In this document: piece by piece, positions 58,708-64,000 of the stretch
Layout: every line of letters starts with the position of its first letter
How positions within the stretch are numbered: position 1 is the first letter of the stretch
NCBI GenBank assembly: GCA_963698995.1
Contig: CAVOTD010000070.1
Coordinates: 1-64,000, forward strand
Source of the DNA: AP-15 sp963698995
Lineage (GTDB): Bacteria; Pseudomonadota; Alphaproteobacteria; ATCC43930; CGMCC-115725
DNA: 64,000 bases
Reading direction: 5' to 3'
Notes under the pieces: generated by a model
What the model was told of the DNA's origin: nothing
Databases searched by the model: none
What the model saw: the letters and a program-made list of their open reading frames with translations, nothing else
Program-made: the position numbers and the translations under genes

Positions 58708-59613
58708 CTAGCTCTGCACGAGCCCAAACGCCGGAAAACCGCGCGCCAGCCGCACCGCCGCCCGGGCGGTCGCTCGCACGGTAGCCGTAGGTGCAACCTG
58801 CTCCGCGGCGATCCGTGGCATTGCCACGTGGACTTCCAGCGAGCCGATATGCACCCCTTTTTGGTCTGGCATACCCCCGGTATCGCGGAGGTCGCGGATG
58901 ATCGGCGGTGTCAGCTGAACGGGCTGCTGTCGTGCGGCGATCGTCTCTGCGAAAGCACTGCGAGAGGCCGACCCGGCTGATAGCGGCAAGCCGTCGCGTG
59001 GAATGCCCGGCGCCGCGATTCCGCTGTCACGAGCTGGGCCGCTGTCGCGAGCCCGGCCGCTGTCGAGGGTTTCGGTCGCGGGATGCCGCTCACCCGGGTG
59101 ATCGCCACCGTCCTGAACGCTTGTCGGAAGGGCGGGCCGTGACGCAGGCAGCAGCTCGCTCACCGCGGGATACGTTTCTTGGGCGGCGTTAACCGCCGGC
59201 GGCTTTGGCGCGGGGGCAAATCGGCTCGAGGCTTTTGGCGGCTCGAGCGTTATCGGGATCCGCTCGCTCATATCTCCTGGCGTTGGCGGCGCGGCAGCAA
59301 TTTCCCGACGCGCCGGTACGACCTCCTCCCGTGCACGCTCACGCCGGTCTGCCGCAGCCGGTAATTGCAGGGCGCCCGGTGCGTACTGGGTTGTGCCGGG
59401 CAACCGAGGGAGGGCCGGTTCGGCTACCGACTCGCGCGGGCGTTCGAGGGCGGCCGGGCGCGGCGTCGGCGACACGATGGTCTCGGCCTCGATCGGCAGG
59501 CCGGCTCGCAGCGCAGTTGGTCGGAACAACATCCGTTGCGGAGCAAGGGATGCACGGTCGCGTTCGTCCGCAACCTGGTTGGCGATCTGCCGGAGATAAG
59601 AGGGCGATGCCAT
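58708..59613 (-). CDS. Pro/Ala/Arg-rich eCIS protein of unknown function
   Basis: A 301-residue, largely disordered protein. Residues about 30-240 are rich in Pro, Ala, Arg and Glu (RERAREEVVPARREIAAAPP). A conserved-looking C-terminal segment is DQKGVHIGSLEVHVAMPRI, followed by a basic end. I do not recognise a family for the whole chain. The position between the zinc-ribbon and small proteins suggests an assembly chaperone, linker or short length-determining protein. It is too short and too Pro-rich for a helical tape measure. The ATG at 59613 is the likely start. Confidence 0.75.
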   Translation of the reverse strand: MASPSYLRQIANQVADERDRASLAPQRMLFRPTALRAGLPIEAETIVSPTPRPAALERPRESVAEPALPRLPGTTQYAPGALQLPAAADRRERAREEVVPARREIAAAPPTPGDMSERIPITLEPPKASSRFAPAPKPPAVNAAQETYPAVSELLPASRPALPTSVQDGGDHPGERHPATETLDSGRARDSGPARDSGIAAPGIPRDGLPLSAGSASRSAFAETIAARQQPVQLTPPIIRDLRDTGGMPDQKGVHIGSLEVHVAMPRIAAEQVAPTATVRATARAAVRLARGFPAFGLVQS

Positions 59614-59615
59614 CG

Positions 59616-60476
59616 CTAGGCGTTCCTGCTCTGCCGGGCAAACTCGGCATAACTCGCCCGCCGCATGTTCGGTATCGCCAGGATCGCGTGCTCCGACCAG
59701 CAATAGCGCTGCGCCAAGACATCGATGTCCTCGTATACGAAAGCAGCGCGGTTGCGCAGCTCCTGCAGGCAGAATTGCCGCGCATCGAAGTAGACGGTGA
59801 TGCGCGCGCCGCAATCCGGACAGACACCCTCGAGATCGCCAGAAAGTCCCGGCGCCATGGCTTCCATCGTCGCCTCGACGACCCGGCGTAAACGACGCGG
59901 CAAATCGTCGGGCCGGATGCAGCGGCGGACCAGCTCGCGGTAGCCGTCCGATGATCCCGCCACCGCCAACTGATCGCCGACGCTCGGCAGACGGAACTGC
60001 ACTTCGAGTGGCGGCAGCTCCCCCGACGAATATCGCGGCATCAGGCGAAACCAGCCGTCATTGCCGGGCGCCAGCGACCAGCCACGCCGCCTATTCCAAG
60101 TTCCGCTCGGCTGATGATGATCGAGATAAGCGGCAATGCTGAACGCGATGTCGATCCGGCTGCCGCAATCGGGCGCCCGGCACCGTATATCGGCCACGAT
60201 GCGGTCTCCGATCAGGGCCTGGCGCAGGCGAAGGATGAATGCATCGAGGTCGGTAACCGGCAGCTCGCGCCACGCAATGTCGCTGCCGTCCGCCGGACGC
60301 CCTAAACGCTGCGCCAAAGCCACGGCCAGCTCGACGCTTGCGGCAGGCATTTCCAGCAATAGCATTTCCTCCCGCCCCGTCGGATGCCGGATATCGACGA
60401 AGCGCCCGCTGATCGGCAGACGGCAGGTCGCGGCCGCCGCGGGAACGATGCCCGGCGCAGCGACCGGCATGCGCAT
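59616..60476 (-). CDS. Zinc-ribbon baseplate-associated protein (T4 gp26/baseplate-like)
   Basis: A 286-residue protein with two Cys pairs, DIRCRAPDCGSRIDI and GVCPDCGARITVYFD, which form a likely zinc ribbon. Other segments are VTDLDAFILRLRQALIGDRI and PPLEVQFRLPSVGDQL. The arrangement resembles the T4-type baseplate proteins of phages and eCIS loci that are encoded between tube and hub genes. It begins within 2 bp of the tube stop (ATG 60476) and ends 2 bp before the Pro-rich gene. The role in the particle is inferred from position. Confidence 0.72.
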   Translation of the reverse strand: MRMPVAAPGIVPAAAATCRLPISGRFVDIRHPTGREEMLLLEMPAASVELAVALAQRLGRPADGSDIAWRELPVTDLDAFILRLRQALIGDRIVADIRCRAPDCGSRIDIAFSIAAYLDHHQPSGTWNRRRGWSLAPGNDGWFRLMPRYSSGELPPLEVQFRLPSVGDQLAVAGSSDGYRELVRRCIRPDDLPRRLRRVVEATMEAMAPGLSGDLEGVCPDCGARITVYFDARQFCLQELRNRAAFVYEDIDVLAQRYCWSEHAILAIPNMRRASYAEFARQSRNA

Positions 60477-60477
60477 T

Positions 60478-60993
60478 TCAGGCCTCCGGCTGCTCGATAA
60501 TGGCCGGGTCGACCTCCCACCCCTCGTTCTCGAGCTTGATGTGCTCGACTGCGACCGCCGATGCCCCGGCATCGAGATCGGGCAACGCCTGGAATTCCGA
60601 AACCCAGCAGCGGTGAACGAGGTAGCCGTGAACCGGTTGGCCTTCCTCGTTGAGCAATTGAATTCTGATTTCACGCCGCAAGTTCTTCAGCGAGGTCGCA
60701 GTCGGTCCCGCGATGCCGTTGTCGAGCTTCTGCGCCGTGTCGGCCCAAGTAATAAAATCATTGTCCTGCGTGATGCCGCGCTCGAGCGTGATCGGCTCAT
60801 ATTTCATGCGGCCGAGGCCTTTACGGATGATCGGGTCGCCGCCCTCTTTGTACTCGATCACGTCGGAGGAGCGTTTGAGCGCCGTCACCTTGCTCACCGC
60901 CGCCACTGCGTTGGTGTTCTGACCGAAAAAGACGAGGAAGCGGTAGCTCTTGTAAGGGTCGAAACGACTCGTATTGACGGGAAATATCGCCAC
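60478..60993 (-). CDS. eCIS inner tube protein (gp19/Hcp-like)
   Basis: A 171-residue tube subunit with FDPYKSYRFLVFFGQNTNAV, VIEYKEGGDPIIRKGLGRMK, YEPITLERGITQDNDFITW and the C-terminal RCWVSEFQALPDLDAGASA, the pattern of T4-gp19-like eCIS tubes (Afp1/Afp5). It polymerises into the inner tube that is driven into the target. Only one tube gene is present, whereas Afp and PVC carry two. It lies 58 bp downstream of the sheath gene. Confidence 0.95.
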   Translation of the reverse strand: MAIFPVNTSRFDPYKSYRFLVFFGQNTNAVAAVSKVTALKRSSDVIEYKEGGDPIIRKGLGRMKYEPITLERGITQDNDFITWADTAQKLDNGIAGPTATSLKNLRREIRIQLLNEEGQPVHGYLVHRCWVSEFQALPDLDAGASAVAVEHIKLENEGWEVDPAIIEQPEA

Positions 60994-61051
60994 GATGGCA
61001 CCTCCGGCTGCTGGCCCGTGACGGACAGGTCAAACCCGTTCCGGCGCGTCC

Positions 61052-62656
61052 TCAGGATGTCTGTGTCTGGCCCGCGATCTGAGAAATCGTGATGATGACG
61101 AACTCGGCCGGCTTTAGCGGCGCAAAGGCGACGACAATATTGACGATGCCGTTGTCGATGTCGGCTTGCGTCGTCGTCTGGCTGTCGCACGACACTTTGA
61201 AGGCCTGACTCGGCGTATTGCCTTGAAAGGCGCCCTGGCGGAAAAGCCCGAGCATGAACGCGTTGATGCTCATGCGGATCGCCGCCCAGAGCGGATCGGC
61301 ATTGGGCTCGAACACCACCCATTTGAGATTGGCGTACAAGGTCTGCTCGAGAAACAGCGCCATCCGGCGAACCGGCACATAGCGCCATTGCTCGTCGGTC
61401 AAGGTAACGGTGGTTCGTGCGCCAAACACGGCCGTACCGATATTCGGGAAGTCACGCAGGCAGTTGACGCCGATCGGATTGAGCACGCCCTGGCGCTGAT
61501 CGGTCATCCGCCCGCGCTCGACGACGCCCGTCGTGTTCTTCGTCGTCGCCTGGAAACCGGCCGGTGCTTTCCACACGCCGCGGCTGACGTCGGTCGCGGC
61601 GAAAATGCCGGCGACAGTGGGGCCTGGCGGGATCTCGTTGATCTGCCCGGCCGGGTTGGTTGCTGCTCCGGTCAGCGGGTCGGGCGATGTCAGATACGGG
61701 AAATAGAGCGCCGCGTTCTGGCCGTGTGCCATCGCCGGGCCAGCGACGGTATCCTCGATGCGGTGCGGATATCGCGGGTCAAGCCCATCGGCAGAATCGG
61801 CAAGCGGCGGATCCATGATCAGAAAGGCGCGCTTGCTCTCGCAGAATGCCAGCGCTGTGCTCATCACCAGCGTATTGGCGACACCCGGGATCACCATGAG
61901 GTTGAAGATCGCCAGTTTGTCGAGGTCGCTGTCCTGCTGCATGACGGCAGTAAAATCTGCGGCATCGAAGATCTGGGCGCTGCGGCTCGCCGACAGCGAT
62001 GTCGGGAAGGTTTGCGTCGTCTCCGAGAAGGATCCCGGCGGCGAACCGACCTGGACGGTGACCAACGCGGACACCGGATTGTCGGCTGTGCCAATGCGCG
62101 TCTCGATATAATTTACAGTGTCCGTGTGATCGAGGCTGACGCGCCGGTAGGTCTCGGTAACCGTGCCGGGCCCGGATGCCGGCCCGTAGGTAATGACGAT
62201 ATCGGCAATCTCGCTGGTCGGCGGCGAAGCCATGGGATTGACCGGCCGCACGGTGATCGTCATCGCAAAGGTTTCATCGGTGATCTCGCGCGCGGTGAAG
62301 ACCAACGCCCCGATCGCGACGGTGCTTCCGACGATGTTCAAATTTTGCGGACTGAGGCCAACGACATAGGCCTCGCTCCCACCATTGATGAAAAACTGGT
62401 TGACTGCTTGCGCCATGTCGCCGAAATCGGCCGCTGCGTCGGTGAAGGCCGTGCTTCTGAACGGCCCGCCAAACTGGCGCTGATAGTCGGCGGGGCCGAA
62501 GATATGGACCGTCTTGTTAAAGTTTGCAGGGTTTGTCTTGAGTGGATTGGTATAGCCGATGAATACCGCAATGTTGGTTGGCGCCGCGGTTATCGTGTGC
62601 GACGTACTCGGCAGCTCTTGAATGTAAATTCCCGGATAGGTCGGTGTGACGGGCAT
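61052..62656 (-). CDS. eCIS contractile sheath protein
   Basis: A 534-residue sheath subunit. The N-terminus YPGIYIQELPSTSHTI is a typical sheath start. The core contains FFINGGSEAYVVGLSP, and the C-terminal handshake region has YVPVRRMALFLEQTLYANL, FMLGLFRQGAFQG and KPAEFVIITISQIAGQ. Two SPP inserts (NPMASPPTSE, VGSPPGSF) lie in the outer domains. TGGAGGT is 5 bases before the ATG. It is the first gene of the array, so the operon promoter should lie in 62657-63158. A single sheath gene is present, unlike the three in Afp. Confidence 0.96.
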   Translation of the reverse strand: MPVTPTYPGIYIQELPSTSHTITAAPTNIAVFIGYTNPLKTNPANFNKTVHIFGPADYQRQFGGPFRSTAFTDAAADFGDMAQAVNQFFINGGSEAYVVGLSPQNLNIVGSTVAIGALVFTAREITDETFAMTITVRPVNPMASPPTSEIADIVITYGPASGPGTVTETYRRVSLDHTDTVNYIETRIGTADNPVSALVTVQVGSPPGSFSETTQTFPTSLSASRSAQIFDAADFTAVMQQDSDLDKLAIFNLMVIPGVANTLVMSTALAFCESKRAFLIMDPPLADSADGLDPRYPHRIEDTVAGPAMAHGQNAALYFPYLTSPDPLTGAATNPAGQINEIPPGPTVAGIFAATDVSRGVWKAPAGFQATTKNTTGVVERGRMTDQRQGVLNPIGVNCLRDFPNIGTAVFGARTTVTLTDEQWRYVPVRRMALFLEQTLYANLKWVVFEPNADPLWAAIRMSINAFMLGLFRQGAFQGNTPSQAFKVSCDSQTTTQADIDNGIVNIVVAFAPLKPAEFVIITISQIAGQTQTS

Positions 62657-63158
62657 GATACCTCCAAGGTCTCAGCCAGCAGGCGCACGACGCCTGGACG
62701 GCAAACGCCGTTACTGCACTGGGCACTCACCCGCAGTTTCGAGCCTCATTTCCCGGCAGTGCCGGGTCCGCACATCTAACGGAGGCGCCCCATTGCCGTG
62801 GAACGCCAAGCTGCCACGTCAAGCTCGATGAAGGACTGATCTCTCGGCCGAGGCGATTGTTTCGCGCCCAGCACTAATGTCTTGTCGGAGTTCTATGCTG
62901 CTGCCGTCTCCCTAACTCTCGGCGGGATCGCATCGATAGCGGCCAGCCGAGCTTCATGCGCGTTCCGCGCTTGAATTCGGCATCGCGATAACGCAGGTGT
63001 TAACTATAACTCCTCAACAGCGCGAACGCAAACAATTCTTCAAACGATCACGATCGGGATGCACACCGAGCTGGCAAAGTCGGGCATTTTCCAGTCCCTC
63101 CCTATCTTTTCGCGAGTGCCACCGGGTTCCCGCGGTATTTGCGGACGTTGCCTCGGGA
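62657..63158. other. Upstream region of the eCIS array
   Basis: About 500 bp between the sheath start and the aldo/keto reductase stop. I see no gene. It is the only place for the main eCIS promoter and operator, but I could not assign a convincing sigma-70 box pair or a known operator by eye. Confidence 0.55.
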
Positions 63159-64000
63159 TCAGGCCGGTACCGGTGCTGCCGGATGGAGCAATCCGGCGTC
63201 GCGAAGGTCCGCCCATAGCCGGGGTGGGATCGGATGACGCAGCAACTCCAAATTCTGTTTGAATTCGTCGACAGTGCGCGGGCCCGGGATGATCGTTGCC
63301 ACTGCGGGGTGGGCGAGTGGAAATTGCAGTGCGGCGGCGGCAAGGGGCACCCGATAGCTGTCGCAGACCGCCCTGATGGCATTGACGCGAGCGAGGATCT
63401 CAGGGGGTGCGGTCTGGTAGTTCCAGGTATCGCGGCCGGCGAGGATGCCGGAGTTCAAAGGGCCGCCGACGACAATCGAGGTGCCCGCTTCAACGCATCT
63501 CGGCAGCAGGTCATCGAGCGGCGCCTGTTCCAGCAGGGTATAGCGGCCGGCGAGAAGGAACGCGTCCCAGGCGCCCCACTCCAGCGCCTCGAGCAATACC
63601 TCGCGCTCATTGACCCCGATACCGATCGCCCCAACCACGCCGCCGCTTCGCAGCTCGTCGAGTGCGCGATAGCCGCTGTCGCGCAACACGCGCATGAGAC
63701 CGGGATGAGCCTCTCTGCCGTGCTGCATCGCGCCGATGTCGTGCACATAAAGAATGTCGATCCGGACTAGGCCGAGCCGCTGCAGACTGTCCTCGAAAGA
63801 ACGCATGATCCCATCGTAGGAATAGTCGTACACAGCGTCGAACGGCAGCGGATGGCGATGATCACTAGCCTCGGCCCGGGCCATACGAGGGCGCAGTAGC
63901 CGCCCGACTTTCGTCGACAGCACCCATTCGTCGCGCGGCACCGGCCGCATGACATCTCCAACGCAACGCTCGGCTTGCCCGAACCCGTAATACGGCGCCG
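63159..64000 (-). CDS. Aldo/keto reductase (D-threo-aldose 1-dehydrogenase-like), 5' end outside window
   Basis: The coding frame runs off the right edge: upstream of the first internal ATG it still reads APYYGFGQAERCVGDVM. Family segments include DEWVLSTKVGRLLRP with the catalytic Lys, IDILYVHDIG with the conserved His, and VATIIPGPRTVDEFKQNLEL near the NADP-binding site. This matches the aldo/keto reductase subfamily of L-fucose/D-threo-aldose dehydrogenases. It is transcribed toward the eCIS region on the same strand but is separated from it by about 500 bp. Confidence 0.92.
   Translation of the reverse strand, partial: APYYGFGQAERCVGDVMRPVPRDEWVLSTKVGRLLRPRMARAEASDHRHPLPFDAVYDYSYDGIMRSFEDSLQRLGLVRIDILYVHDIGAMQHGREAHPGLMRVLRDSGYRALDELRSGGVVGAIGIGVNEREVLLEALEWGAWDAFLLAGRYTLLEQAPLDDLLPRCVEAGTSIVVGGPLNSGILAGRDTWNYQTAPPEILARVNAIRAVCDSYRVPLAAAALQFPLAHPAVATIIPGPRTVDEFKQNLELLRHPIPPRLWADLRDAGLLHPAAPVPA

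Noticed and set aside
38863..62656. Interpretation as a P2/Mu-like prophage or R-type pyocin
   Set aside because: No capsid, portal, terminase, lysis or integrase genes are present, while the DUF4255 cap, eCIS-type ATPase and DUF6519-like proteins point to an eCIS.
38863..62656. Interpretation as a type VI secretion system
   Set aside because: There is no TssB/TssC pair, ClpV, or TssJ/TssL/TssM membrane complex; the sheath is a single phage-like protein.
61166..62779. 537-codon open frame on the plus strand
   Set aside because: Antisense to the sheath gene; no recognisable protein features.
1..64000. CRISPR array, tRNA or rRNA genes
   Set aside because: I found no regularly spaced direct repeats and no convincing tRNA cloverleaf or rRNA segment by eye.

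Overview
This 64 kb window is a piece of a high-GC alphaproteobacterial chromosome. The evidence is FixJ-type response regulators, a MEDS-domain sensor kinase, an HpnM/MlaC-like protein, the thrS-infC-rpmI-rplT-pheS-pheT gene order, and intergenic palindromes typical of Hyphomicrobiales and Rhodospirillales. I see no tRNA, rRNA, CRISPR array, integrase or intact insertion sequence. Species cannot be named from the sequence alone.

Layout. 0-6.5 kb holds signalling and stress genes: a frameshifted MEDS sensor kinase with its receiver, a FixJ-like regulator, a winged-helix regulator, an HD-domain protein and a catalase. This block is bracketed by a partial duplication, in which the 3' half of the FixJ-like gene and a ~110 bp leader recur at 5.2-5.75 kb. 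A 17 bp motif occurs three times in its promoters. 5.8-9.7 kb holds an HpnM/MlaC-like protein, a four-domain rhodanese overlapping an epoxide-hydrolase-like gene, and an amidohydrolase remnant. 9.7-18.6 kb is the translation cluster on the minus strand (thrS, infC, rpmI, rplT, pheS, pheT). It is interrupted by a YciB-like gene and a divergent pair of secreted Gly/His/Tyr-rich paralogues. 18.9-31 kb is a mosaic of metabolic and glycosyltransferase genes plus decayed fragments. 30.3-38.7 kb is a surface-glycan block of methyltransferases, GT4 and GT9 enzymes. It includes a very large GT2-GT9-GT4-methyltransferase reading frame broken by two single-base shifts.

38.9-62.7 kb is the most striking part. 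About 19 minus-strand genes form one operon-like array encoding an extracellular contractile injection system (eCIS, a headless phage-tail-like particle). In order of transcription these are: sheath, inner tube, a zinc-ribbon baseplate protein, a Pro-rich protein, a small frameshifted protein, a tube-family hub adaptor, a LysM/gpX-like protein, a split spike (gpD-like and gp5-like), a PAAR-like tip, gp25, two baseplate-J proteins, a tail-protein-I/beta-helix protein, a DUF6519-like beta-helix protein, a DUF4255 cap protein and an AAA+ ATPase. A candidate cargo protein with an N-terminal HDFSRIPV motif and an unknown beta-rich protein follow. No capsid, portal, terminase or integrase is present, so this is not a prophage. 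I recognise neither a tape-measure protein nor a classical tail fibre. The window ends in the 5'-truncated part of an aldo/keto reductase gene.
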